Part shown: positions 1 through 8,305 of the stretch, piece after piece | Numbering within the stretch: position 1 is the first letter of the stretch | Layout of the letters: each line of letters opens with the position of its first letter | Assembly: GCF_900215205.1 (NCBI RefSeq) | Contig: NZ_OBDY01000009.1 | Span: forward strand, 62,001 to 126,000 | Direction: 5' to 3' | From: Paractinoplanes atraurantiacus | GTDB taxonomy: Bacteria; Actinomycetota; Actinomycetes; Mycobacteriales; Micromonosporaceae | DNA length: 64,000 nt | Notes under the pieces: model-generated | What the model was told of the DNA's origin: nothing | What the model saw: only the letters and a program-made list of their open reading frames with translations | Database searches by the model: none | Program-made: the position numbers and the translations under genes

Positions 1-1
1 C

Positions 2-3000
2 TTCGACGAGCCCAGGGCCCTGCCCGGCGCCTCATCGCCGTTCGCCCTCCCCTCCGGCACGGACACCGCCGCCACCCAGGTCTTCCCCCGCATAACCGAC
101 GACGAGCCCATCGACGCCGAAATCATCCCCGACCCACTCCCCACCGACTCCCCCACCGCCGGCTCTCCCGCCGACGACACCTCTACCGCTGACTCCTCCG
201 CCGGCGACTTGCCCACCGTCGGCGCCTCCGCCGCCGGCTCTTCCGCTGAGCCGACCACCGACTCCTCGGCCGAACCGGCTGCCGATTCCTCCGCCCAGAC
301 CGCCGACCACTCGGCCGAGCCTGCCGGAGCGACCGCTGCCTCGTCCGGCACCACCTCGGCCACCGCGACGTCCGACGCCACCGCGACATCCGACGCCACC
401 TCGACGTCCGACGCCGCCGCGGCCGTCGCCGACCTCGGCGCGGACGACCGCACGGCTGCCTACCCGGTGATCGGAGCCCGCGCCGAGCCCGCCGCCGACG
501 ACCGCACCGCCGCCTACCCCGTGATCGGATCAGGCAGCGGCGCCTCAACCAGCTCTCCCTCGCCGTCTCCGGCCGCATCCTCCTCAGAACCGTCGTCGTC
601 CTCCGAAGCCTCGCCGACCGTCGACAAGTCGGATTCGTCCGCCATATCGGATTCGTCCGTGAAGTCGCCGTCGCCCGCAGAGCCGACCTCGCCTGCGGAG
701 TCCCGCTCGGCCGCGGAGCCCTCTTCGCCCGCAGAGCCCTCCTCGCTCGCAGAGCCCTTCTCGCTCGCGGAGTCGGCTTCCTCGGCGAAATCGCACTCGT
801 CCGCGGAGGCGCCCCCCTTCACGGAGTCGTCTTCGCCCACGGCGTCGTCTTCGCCCACGGCGTCGTCTTCCTCCGCGCAGTCCCCCTCGCCCGCAGAGCC
901 GACCTCGTCCGAGGCGGATGAGGCGCCCGCTGCGGCCGACACTGCCCTCGAGAAGCCTTCAGCCGACTCGGTCGAATCCCGGCTGGTCGAGGCCGCGGCC
1001 GCCGAGGCCGTTCGCGCCGGCATCGAGCGCGCCCAGGCCGAGATGGCCGCCGACGAGGCCGACGCCGCCTACGCCCACGCCCCCGACCCGGTCTCCGTGC
1101 GGTCGACCACCGACACCACCACCTCCGACCCCGACGACGACATCATCGACGCCGAGATCATCGAGGACGACGACCTCCCCCGCGGCTCGGTCTACCCCAG
1201 CTCGACCGGCTTCCTCCTGCCTTCGGAGCCTTCGAACGGCTCCACCTACAGCAGCAGCAACTACACCGACTACTCAGCACCCGACGAGTTCTTCTTCACC
1301 TCGTCCACAAGCACTTTCACCAGCGCTTTCGCCCTACCGGCCGAACCCGACCCGGTAGACACTTCCGCACCCACCCCGTTCTTCGGCGACCGCCCCGAGG
1401 CCCCCACCTTCTTCCGGGAGCCTTTGGCCCTGCCCCCGATCCCGCCCACCGCCACCGACTTCGAGCGCACCCGGGCCCTGTCCCCCGCCGACCTCGAAGC
1501 CGCCCGCACCACCCCACCGGCCGAGCCTGCAGCGCAGCCCACAACCGAGGCCGACGATCACGTCGAGGCCGGGCTCGACGTCACCAGCCGGTTCGAGGCA
1601 CCCGACCTCGAAGCGACAACCCGCTTCACCGCCCCCGACCTGGCTTCGACCCGCCGCATCCCCGCTTCGCAGATCAATAAGGCCCTCGAGGAGCCCGCAC
1701 CGACCGCCGAGGACGTACCGGCCCCACCCGTCGCCGAGCCCTCCCTGCTTTCGAAGCGCCCGGCCCCACCCGCCGAAGCCCCACCCACGGCACCCGCCCA
1801 GTCCACCCCCCTGCCCCGCCGCCAGCCCCTCCCCGACCCAGAGCCCACACCCCAGCCCTCACCCGCAGCCGAGACTCCATCCGCTTTCCCGACACCGCTC
1901 GCGGCAGAGTCCTCGTCCACGTTCCCGGCCCAGACACCACTCGCGGAAGAGGCGTCGCCAGCTGCGCCGGCGCGACTTTCGCCCGCGGCCGACGCCCGGC
2001 CCGCCGCTCCGGCCGCGCCTCCGCTCGCGCCTGGGGTTCGGCGCAGCATGCCGGCCCCGACCGGGCCGACCGCCGACACCCAGTCGACTGCTTCCGCGCA
2101 AGCGCCGCTCGCGGATGACGCCCCGTCCGTCATCCCGGCCCCGCCGGTGGCTGAAGCCGCGCCCCCGGCACCGGCCGAGGCGAGTCCGCTGCCGCGGCGG
2201 CGGACGCTGGCTGACGTCGACCCGTTCCGTGCGAGTCCGGAGCCTCTGCCTCAGCGCGCGTTCCAGGCCGACCCGCTGCCGCGACGTCAGCCGTCCGAGG
2301 CGGATCCGTTCCGGGCCAACCTCGATCGGCCGCTTCCGCAGCGCCCGGCCCAGCCCGAACTGCCCGCCGCGAGCTCGGCACCGGCGGAGTCGAAGCCATC
2401 GGCGTTCCCCGCCCTTCCAGCCCTGCCGGTGGGCCGGGGTGATCGGCCGACGGATCTGAGCAGCTACCTCCCGCAGCGCCGCGCCGACATCCCGGCCCAG
2501 CGCCGCCCTGAGGAAGCCGCCCAGCAAGCGCAGTCGGCACAGCCCGCTTCGTCCGCCCAGTCGGCACAGCCCACCCAGCCAGCCCGGCCGGCCCAATCGG
2601 CACAGACCGCCCAGTCCGGCCTCCCCGCCCAGTCGGAACAGACCGTCAGGCCCACGCCGCCAGCTCAGCCGACACCCGCCGCTCAGCCGGCACCGGCCGC
2701 CCAGCCCACGCTGCCCGCTCAGGCGACGCTGCCCGCTCAGGCGACACCGGCCGCCCAGCCCACGCTGCCCGCCCAGCCCACACCGGCCGCTCAGGCGACA
2801 CCGGCCGCCCAGCCGACACCGGCCGCCCAACCCACGCTGCCCGCCCAGCCCACACCGGCCGCTCAGCCCACGCTGCCGGCTCAGCCCGGTCTGCCGGTCC
2901 AGCCGGCCGGCGTGCGCAGGCCGGCGTCGCTTGCGGATCAGCCGCTGCCGCACCGGTCGGGGCGTAACGAGGCCTCCTTCTCCGAGTCGGCGCCGGGCAT

Positions 3001-3286
3001 GCCGGAGTTGCCCTCGTTCCCGGCGCCCCGGGCTCTGCCTCCCGCGCCCGTTCGCCGGCCCGCGGATCTCGGCGACCACCTGCGGGAGACCCGCCCGGCC
3101 GATCTGGCGCAGTACAGCCGGAGCCGCCCCAAGCCCGCCGGCACCGACGAGGGCCCCGGCGGCGGTCGCCGGCCCGAGACCCTGGCCGAGGTCAAGCCCA
3201 CCCGGCGACCGGCCAGCCTCGCCGACCAGATCCCGGCCCGTCCGCGCCCCGTCGGCGCCTCCGACGACCCGGAAGCCGCGAACTGA
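2..3286 (+). CDS. Low-complexity Pro/Ser/Ala-rich protein, 5'-truncated
   Basis: The frame is open from the first bases of the window, so the true start lies upstream; an in-frame TTG at 209 is not a credible start. At least 1,094 residues are present, dominated by Ser/Pro/Ala/Glu runs, with no transmembrane segment or catalytic motif. Two acidic blocks resemble each other (DDEPIDAEII near the start and DDDIIDAEII about 360 residues later), and DRTAAYPVIG occurs twice. A PAQPT/PAAQPT array lies at about 2650-2890. The C-terminus carries a repeated R-P-A-[SD]-L-A-[DQ] element at least four times, which may be a short linear binding motif. It converges with the next gene. It could be a scaffold or cell-envelope-associated protein; the function is unknown. 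Confidence 0.8.
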   Translation, partial: FDEPRALPGASSPFALPSGTDTAATQVFPRITDDEPIDAEIIPDPLPTDSPTAGSPADDTSTADSSAGDLPTVGASAAGSSAEPTTDSSAEPAADSSAQTADHSAEPAGATAASSGTTSATATSDATATSDATSTSDAAAAVADLGADDRTAAYPVIGARAEPAADDRTAAYPVIGSGSGASTSSPSPSPAASSSEPSSSSEASPTVDKSDSSAISDSSVKSPSPAEPTSPAESRSAAEPSSPAEPSSLAEPFSLAESASSAKSHSSAEAPPFTESSSPTASSSPTASSSSAQSPSPAEPTSSEADEAPAAADTALEKPSADSVESRLVEAAAAEAVRAGIERAQAEMAADEADAAYAHAPDPVSVRSTTDTTTSDPDDDIIDAEIIEDDDLPRGSVYPSSTGFLLPSEPSNGSTYSSSNYTDYSAPDEFFFTSSTSTFTSAFALPAEPDPVDTSAPTPFFGDRPEAPTFFREPLALPPIPPTATDFERTRALSPADLEAARTTPPAEPAAQPTTEADDHVEAGLDVTSRFEAPDLEATTRFTAPDLASTRRIPASQINKALEEPAPTAEDVPAPPVAEPSLLSKRPAPPAEAPPTAPAQSTPLPRRQPLPDPEPTPQPSPAAETPSAFPTPLAAESSSTFPAQTPLAEEASPAAPARLSPAADARPAAPAAPPLAPGVRRSMPAPTGPTADTQSTASAQAPLADDAPSVIPAPPVAEAAPPAPAEASPLPRRRTLADVDPFRASPEPLPQRAFQADPLPRRQPSEADPFRANLDRPLPQRPAQPELPAASSAPAESKPSAFPALPALPVGRGDRPTDLSSYLPQRRADIPAQRRPEEAAQQAQSAQPASSAQSAQPTQPARPAQSAQTAQSGLPAQSEQTVRPTPPAQPTPAAQPAPAAQPTLPAQATLPAQATPAAQPTLPAQPTPAAQATPAAQPTPAAQPTLPAQPTPAAQPTLPAQPGLPVQPAGVRRPASLADQPLPHRSGRNEASFSESAPGMPELPSFPAPRALPPAPVRRPADLGDHLRETRPADLAQYSRSRPKPAGTDEGPGGGRRPETLAEVKPTRRPASLADQIPARPRPVGASDDPEAAN

Positions 3287-3379
3287 CGAACCACACACCG
3301 GCTGGCGAGCCGGCACCCGTCAGAAGCCCGCGGCGGCACGACGCCGGTGGGAGCCGCGCGGGCAACGGGTGGCTCGCGG

Positions 3380-4375
3380 TCAGGGGCGGTAGCGGCCCAG
3401 CATCTCCGACGCCTGGGCGGTGATGTCGGCGATCACCGAGGCGGCGCTTTTCACGCCGTCGATCAGGCCCACGCCCTGGCCGGCCAGCAGGGGCATCTCC
3501 TCCAGGTCGCCCCTCGTCACCCGGGTCGGCACCAGGTTGGAGAAGCGCGGGATCTCGATCTCGGGGCCGCCCAGGCTGGTGTGCCCGATCACCGGGCGTT
3601 CGGCGCCGGGCGGGGGCTGCCGCGGCCATTGCTCGGTCACCCGGTTGCTCAGCACCCGCATCGGGTTGAACTCTGGTGTCTCGGGGCCGAACAGCGACGT
3701 ACGCACCGTCTCCGTCGCCCTTGCCGTGACCAGCCTCTCCTTGTAGCCGTCGTGGGCTCCGGACTCGTCGGTGGCCACCAAGCGGGTGCCGATCCACGCC
3801 CCGTCCGCGCCCAGCATCAGGGCCGCCGCCAGCCCTCGCCCGTCCGCTATCGCGCCCGCGGCCAGCACCAGCGCCGGGCTGACCGCGTCCACGACCAGCG
3901 GCACCAGCGCGAACGTCGGCAGCGTCGCGTAGTTGTGCCCGCCCGCTTCCACGCCCTGCGCCACCACCAGGTCGACGCCGTCGTCCACCGCCTGCTTCGC
4001 CGCGTCCACCGAGCCGACCTGTTCGAAGACGCGGACGCCGGCCTCGTGCAGCCGGTCGATCCACGTGCGCGGCGGGTGTCCCCAGTGGAATGACGCCGCC
4101 GCCACCGAGGCGGCGCCGGCCGCGTCGATCTGGGCGTCCTGGGTGAAGCCGGTGATGAAGTTGACGTGGAACGGCCGGTCGGTGCCCGCCTTGATGCCGG
4201 CGATGGTCTGTGCGAGCGCCGGCGCCGGCATGAGGCCGGCGCCGAGCGCTCCCATGGCCCCGGCGTTGCTGACCGCGACCGGCAGTTCCGGCGTCATGGC
4301 GACGAACGCCATGCCGGCCTGGGCGATCGGGGTGGAAAGCCCGTACTCCTCGGTGAACCTGGTTCGCAGCTCCAT
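3380..4375 (-). CDS. Nitronate monooxygenase (2-nitropropane dioxygenase family)
   Basis: The 331-aa product matches the usual length of FMN-dependent nitronate monooxygenases, which oxidise alkyl nitronates to carbonyl compounds. Visible signatures are the N-terminal P-I-A-Q-A-G-M segment, the G-V-E-A-G-G-H FMN/substrate motif near the middle, and the A-L-M-L-G-A-D-G-A-W-I-G-T phosphate-binding strand. It is the last gene of a minus-strand run with an FAD oxidoreductase, an SDR and an EamA exporter, 36 bases after the oxidoreductase stop, so co-transcription is likely. The family also contains enoyl reductases, so the exact substrate is uncertain. Confidence 0.88.
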   Translation of the reverse strand: MELRTRFTEEYGLSTPIAQAGMAFVAMTPELPVAVSNAGAMGALGAGLMPAPALAQTIAGIKAGTDRPFHVNFITGFTQDAQIDAAGAASVAAASFHWGHPPRTWIDRLHEAGVRVFEQVGSVDAAKQAVDDGVDLVVAQGVEAGGHNYATLPTFALVPLVVDAVSPALVLAAGAIADGRGLAAALMLGADGAWIGTRLVATDESGAHDGYKERLVTARATETVRTSLFGPETPEFNPMRVLSNRVTEQWPRQPPPGAERPVIGHTSLGGPEIEIPRFSNLVPTRVTRGDLEEMPLLAGQGVGLIDGVKSAASVIADITAQASEMLGRYRP

Positions 4376-4411
4376 CCGACCGACGATGGCACGGCCGGCC
4401 CGCCGGGCCTG

Positions 4412-5614
4412 TCAGCCGAGGGACAGCAGCCGGCCCACGTTCTCCGGCGCGAAGAACTCCGCCGGTGAGGTGATGCCCGAGTTGAGCCGGGCGAACGCGT
4501 CCTGTCCTTCCCGCGTGCCGGCCAGGGCCGACATCAACTGGACGGTCTGCTCGTCCGGCGGCTGCAGCGAGGCGATGCCCAGGGTCATCTGGTAGACCGG
4601 CATGGCGCGGGCGTCACGCTTGGCCTGATATCCGGACAGGGCTTCGTCGTACGGCTTGGTGCCGCTCAGCGTCGTGTCCAGCGCCTCGGCCAGTCCTTCG
4701 GCGTCGAGGAAGGCGTCGGTGATGCCCTGCGCGGTGATGAAGTCGCGGTTGTATCCGGCGTCGCCGACCAGCGCCCAGCCGGGCCCCCACGGCGTACGGA
4801 AATAGTTCGGCACCGCCATGCCGGAGATCCGCTCCTCGCGTTTGGCGTCGCGGATCCGCTCGGCGAACGACGGCGACAGCGCGAACGTCTCCATCAGCGT
4901 CGCCTCGACGTCGTCGCGGTGCTCGGCCATCTCGGCGTGCGGCCAGCCGCCGATCACCAGGGTCAGGTCGTCGTTGGTCGGGCACACCGCCCAGCCGCGG
5001 CCGGGGCGGCTGTACGCCTCGAACGTGTCGGTCGGCAGGTTGCTCCAGTACGAGTAGTAGCCGACCGTCAGGGGCGGCCGGTCTTCGTATACAGCCGCCT
5101 CGACCGTCTTGGCCACCACCGAGTTGCGCCCGTCGGCGCCGACCACCACGCGGGCCCGTTCGGTCACCGGCGTCCCGCCCGGTCCGCGCCCGCGGATGCC
5201 GGTGACCCGGCCGTCCGAGACGAGCACCTCGTCGACCGTGAAGTCTTCGCGCACCTCGGCGCCGGCTTCGGCCGCGCCGTCGATCAAGATCTTGTCGAGG
5301 AGGGTACGGCGGGGGGCGTACGCGTAGGGGGACTCGGCGCTGCCCGGTGCGCCGGACAGCGTGATCGGCCCGAAGTCGAACGAGTACCGGCCCACCGGCG
5401 GGCATCCGGTGGCCGCCACCTTGTCGAGCAGCCCCCAGCGCTGGAGCGCGGCCGCGCCCGGCGGGTGGATGACGTGCGTCGACACCGTGTCGCTGGGAAA
5501 GGTGGCCCGGTCGACCAGGAGCGTCCGATATCCCCGGCGGGCCAGCAGCATCGCGAGAGGTGACCCGGCGCAGCGCGCCCCGACCACGATGACGTCGTAC
5601 GTCGTTTCCGTCAT
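4412..5614 (-). CDS. FAD-dependent oxidoreductase (aromatic hydroxylase / geranylgeranyl reductase-like)
   Basis: From the ATG at 5614 the protein is 400 aa and begins M-T-E-T-T-Y-D followed at once by a Rossmann strand (VIVVGARCAGSPLA), so longer upstream reading frames are rejected. The second FAD signature G-D-A-G-Y-N-R-D lies at about residue 290, followed by Q-G-I-T-D-A-F, as in flavoprotein monooxygenases of the UbiH/PHBH type. No membrane segment is seen. It sits 26 bases after the SDR and 36 before the nitronate monooxygenase, suggesting a small oxidative pathway whose substrate cannot be read from sequence. Confidence 0.85.
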   Translation of the reverse strand: MTETTYDVIVVGARCAGSPLAMLLARRGYRTLLVDRATFPSDTVSTHVIHPPGAAALQRWGLLDKVAATGCPPVGRYSFDFGPITLSGAPGSAESPYAYAPRRTLLDKILIDGAAEAGAEVREDFTVDEVLVSDGRVTGIRGRGPGGTPVTERARVVVGADGRNSVVAKTVEAAVYEDRPPLTVGYYSYWSNLPTDTFEAYSRPGRGWAVCPTNDDLTLVIGGWPHAEMAEHRDDVEATLMETFALSPSFAERIRDAKREERISGMAVPNYFRTPWGPGWALVGDAGYNRDFITAQGITDAFLDAEGLAEALDTTLSGTKPYDEALSGYQAKRDARAMPVYQMTLGIASLQPPDEQTVQLMSALAGTREGQDAFARLNSGITSPAEFFAPENVGRLLSLG

Positions 5615-5640
5615 CAGGCCATAGTGGAAGATGACCGCGG

Positions 5641-6372
5641 TCAGCGGAAGACCAGTCCCCCGCCTACTTCGATCACCTGGCCGGTGAGCGCGGCCGAGCC
5701 GTCGGAGACGAGCAGGCGTACGGTCTCGACGAGATCTTCCGGCACGATGGGCCGGGGCACCGCCTGCCGGGCCAGCAGCGGCGAGTGGGCTTCCTGGTCG
5801 TGGCCTTTCGCAAGCTCGGCCTCGCCCTCCGTGCGGATCGCGCCCGGCGACAGCGCGTTGACCGTGACGCCGTGCGGCCCCAGCGCGTGGGCCAGTGATC
5901 GGGTCAGCCCGATGAGCGCCGCCTTGCTGGACACATACGCCGGCCCCGACGGCCCGCCCATCACGACGGTCGGCGAGACCACGTTGACGATGCGGCCCCA
6001 GCCCCGCGCCGCCATGCCCTCGCTGAGCGCCTGAGCGAGCAGCATCGGCGCGGTCACGTTCACCGCGAAGGTCTGCGACCACTCGTCGTACGTCAAATCG
6101 GAGAAATCGACGTTCGAGGCGCGCGCCGCATTGTTGATCAGGATGTCGACCGGACCGGCTTCCGCGGCGAGCCCGCGGACGGCGGCCGGATCGGACAGAT
6201 CGGCCTCGAGCAGAGCAGCGGAGGCGCCCAGGTCCCGGCAGCGCTGAGCCACCGCGGAAGCCTCCGCGGAGGCGTCCAGGTGGTGCAGCAGCAGGGTGTC
6301 CCCGGGGCGAGCCAACCCGACCGCGATGGCCGCGCCGATCCCGCGCCGGGCCCCGGTGATCAATATCCGCAT
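5641..6372 (-). CDS. SDR family oxidoreductase
   Basis: This is a classical short-chain dehydrogenase/reductase of 243 aa. The N-terminal T-G-A-R-R-G-I-G dinucleotide-binding motif, N-N-A at about residue 85, the catalytic Y-V-S-S-K and the C-terminal G-G-G are all present. The pattern resembles 3-oxoacyl-ACP reductases, but substrate assignment within SDRs is unreliable. It starts 4 bases after the EamA stop and ends 26 before the FAD oxidoreductase start, in the middle of the same operon. Confidence 0.88.
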   Translation of the reverse strand: MRILITGARRGIGAAIAVGLARPGDTLLLHHLDASAEASAVAQRCRDLGASAALLEADLSDPAAVRGLAAEAGPVDILINNAARASNVDFSDLTYDEWSQTFAVNVTAPMLLAQALSEGMAARGWGRIVNVVSPTVVMGGPSGPAYVSSKAALIGLTRSLAHALGPHGVTVNALSPGAIRTEGEAELAKGHDQEAHSPLLARQAVPRPIVPEDLVETVRLLVSDGSAALTGQVIEVGGGLVFR

Positions 6373-6376
6373 GCCG

Positions 6377-7264
6377 TCACCCTACGGCGACCGCCGACGG
6401 CTCGGGCGCGACCGCCCGGGCCGGTCGCGTCGAGAGCCAGCACCCCGCCGCCACCAGGGCGAATCCCGCGATCGTGCTCACGCCGAGGTGCTCGTTCAGC
6501 AGGATCACGCCGAGAAGAACGGCAACGACCGGGTTGACGTACGTGACCAGGCCCGCCCGCGCCGACCCGACGAGCCCGATGAGCTGGTAGAAGGCGAGCA
6601 GTGCGACCGCCGTACACAAAAGACCCAGAACCACCAACGAAGCCCACGCCGAACCGGAGACCGGCGAAGCCGGCAGGGCGAACACCGCGAAGGGCGCCAG
6701 GACGACCGCACTGATCCCCGTGGTCGCGCCGGTCAGGGCCTCGGTCGGCACGTCGGCCAGCCGGCGCTGGACCAAAATCGTCGCCACCGCGTAGCTCAGC
6801 GTCGCCACCAGCACCATGCCCGCGCCGATCAGGCCCCAGCGGTCGCCCGACAGGTCGAGGCCGACCAGCAGGGCCACCCCGCCGAAGCCCACCGCCAGCC
6901 CGGCGATCCGGATCGGGCTGAGCGGCTCCCGGCGGGCCATGAGCAGGGCGATGACGACCGGCTCGATCGCGATCAGCAGGCCGGTCAGCGAGGAGCTGAT
7001 GTGCGTCTCGCCGTACGTGATGAGCAGGAAAGGCCCGGTGATGTGCACGAAGGAGAGGACGACGACCGGGCCGAGGTGGCCGCGCAGGCGGGCGAGCGTG
7101 CCCCGCGCGGCCGCGATGGGCAGCAGGATCAGCGCGGCGATGGCGATGCGGCCGGCCACCACGAGCAGGGGTGAGAGGTCCTCGATGGCGACCTTGATGA
7201 GGAAGTAGGGGATGCCCCAGAGCAGGGAGACGAGCAGGAAGAGGAGCCAGGCGCGACGATTCAC
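6377..7264 (-). CDS. EamA/DMT-family transporter
   Basis: A 295-aa polytopic protein with about ten hydrophobic helices arranged as two EamA halves. It begins M-N-R-R-A-W followed by L-L-F-L-L-V-S-L-L-W-G-I-P-Y, the usual first helix of drug/metabolite exporters. The start is GTG at 7262-7264. It is the first gene of the four-gene minus-strand operon and is divergent from a LysR regulator, the classic arrangement of an exporter and its activator. The substrate is unknown. Confidence 0.88.
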   Translation of the reverse strand: MNRRAWLLFLLVSLLWGIPYFLIKVAIEDLSPLLVVAGRIAIAALILLPIAAARGTLARLRGHLGPVVVLSFVHITGPFLLITYGETHISSSLTGLLIAIEPVVIALLMARREPLSPIRIAGLAVGFGGVALLVGLDLSGDRWGLIGAGMVLVATLSYAVATILVQRRLADVPTEALTGATTGISAVVLAPFAVFALPASPVSGSAWASLVVLGLLCTAVALLAFYQLIGLVGSARAGLVTYVNPVVAVLLGVILLNEHLGVSTIAGFALVAAGCWLSTRPARAVAPEPSAVAVG

Positions 7265-7284
7265 ACCTCGAGCCTCGTCGCCTA

Positions 7285-7308
7285 CGGTAGTAAGCGGTAG
7301 TACCTACC
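7285..7308. promoter_or_regulatory. Possible LysR operator cluster between exporter and regulator
   Basis: The 112-bp divergent intergenic region contains the direct repeat CGGTAGTA at 7285-7292 and 7295-7302. It also has the inverted repeat GGTAG-TAC-CTACC at 7296-7308. LysR regulators usually bind a dyad in such a divergent region and control both genes. Assignment to this LysR protein is inferred from position only. Confidence 0.4.
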
Positions 7309-7376
7309 TACTGATGTGGCCGTTAGAAAAACTTATCTTTAGTCCGCTTAAGGGCGGTGGCGGGGAGGTTGGACGG

Positions 7377-8264
7377 GTGATCGACGTACGGCGCCTGCAG
7401 ATCCTGCGGGAGGTGGCCCGGCTCGGCAGTTTCAATCGGGCCGCCACCACCCTGCGCATCACGCCGTCCGCCGTGTCCCAGCAGATCAGCGCCCTCGAGC
7501 GCTCCCTGGGCACGGCCGTGGCGATCCGGAGCACACGCGGCGTCGAACTCACCGAGGCCGGCCGGGTCCTGGTCGACGCCGGCGACGCCATCGCGGCCGA
7601 GCTGGCCAGCGCCGAACACGAGATCGGCCGCCTCGCCAAGGCCGACACCGGCAAGCTGACCGTCGCCACCTTCACCAGCGGCGGCCAGCGTCTCCTGCCG
7701 GCCGCCCTGACCCGTTTCGCCCAGGAACGGCCCGGCGTCGAGCTGGCCGTCCTCGAGAACGAGCCCGAGGACGCCGTCCCGCTGGTCCGCGAGGGCGCGG
7801 CCGACCTGGCGCTGGTCTACCACTACGACGGGCCGCCGCCGCAGCCCGCCGGCCTGTGCTTCACGCCGCTGATGGCCGACCCCATGTGGATCGCGCTGCC
7901 CGACGGCCACCACCTGGCCGGCCGGGACGCCGTCACCGTGGCCGACCTCGCGGCCGAGCGCTGGGTGCACGGCTGCCTGGTCGTCGGTGACATGCTCGAC
8001 CACTACGCGGCCATGGCCGGCTACGAGCCGCGGGTGGCCTGTCGCGGCACCGACTACGTCTTCGCGCAGTCGCTCGTGCGGGCCGGCGTCGGCATCAGCA
8101 TGATCCCCGAGGTGGCCCTGACCAGCGGCGTGACGACCGTTCGGCTGCGGCCGCCGTGCCCCACCCGTTACATCGGCATCGTGATGCCGAAGCGCCGCCC
8201 CAACCCGCTGGCCGAAATCCTGGCCGAGGCCCTTGAGAAGACGGTCGCCGCGCTCGATAAGTAA
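7377..8264 (+). CDS. LysR family transcriptional regulator
   Basis: The GTG at 7377 is chosen because GGAGGT lies 7 bases upstream and the N-terminus then begins directly with the winged helix-turn-helix (V-I-D-V-R-R-L-Q-I-L-R-E-V). The helix pair A-A-T-T-L-R-I-T-P-S-A-V-S-Q-Q-I is typical. The remaining two thirds is the periplasmic-binding-protein-like effector domain; total length is 295 aa, normal for the family. It is divergent from the EamA exporter operon, which it probably controls, and is followed 41 bases later by a zinc-ribbon SDR gene on the same strand. Confidence 0.9.
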   Translation: MIDVRRLQILREVARLGSFNRAATTLRITPSAVSQQISALERSLGTAVAIRSTRGVELTEAGRVLVDAGDAIAAELASAEHEIGRLAKADTGKLTVATFTSGGQRLLPAALTRFAQERPGVELAVLENEPEDAVPLVREGAADLALVYHYDGPPPQPAGLCFTPLMADPMWIALPDGHHLAGRDAVTVADLAAERWVHGCLVVGDMLDHYAAMAGYEPRVACRGTDYVFAQSLVRAGVGISMIPEVALTSGVTTVRLRPPCPTRYIGIVMPKRRPNPLAEILAEALEKTVAALDK

Positions 8265-8305
8265 AGTGGTCCACCGCAGGTTTGACGATGAGAGATAAGG
8301 GCAGC

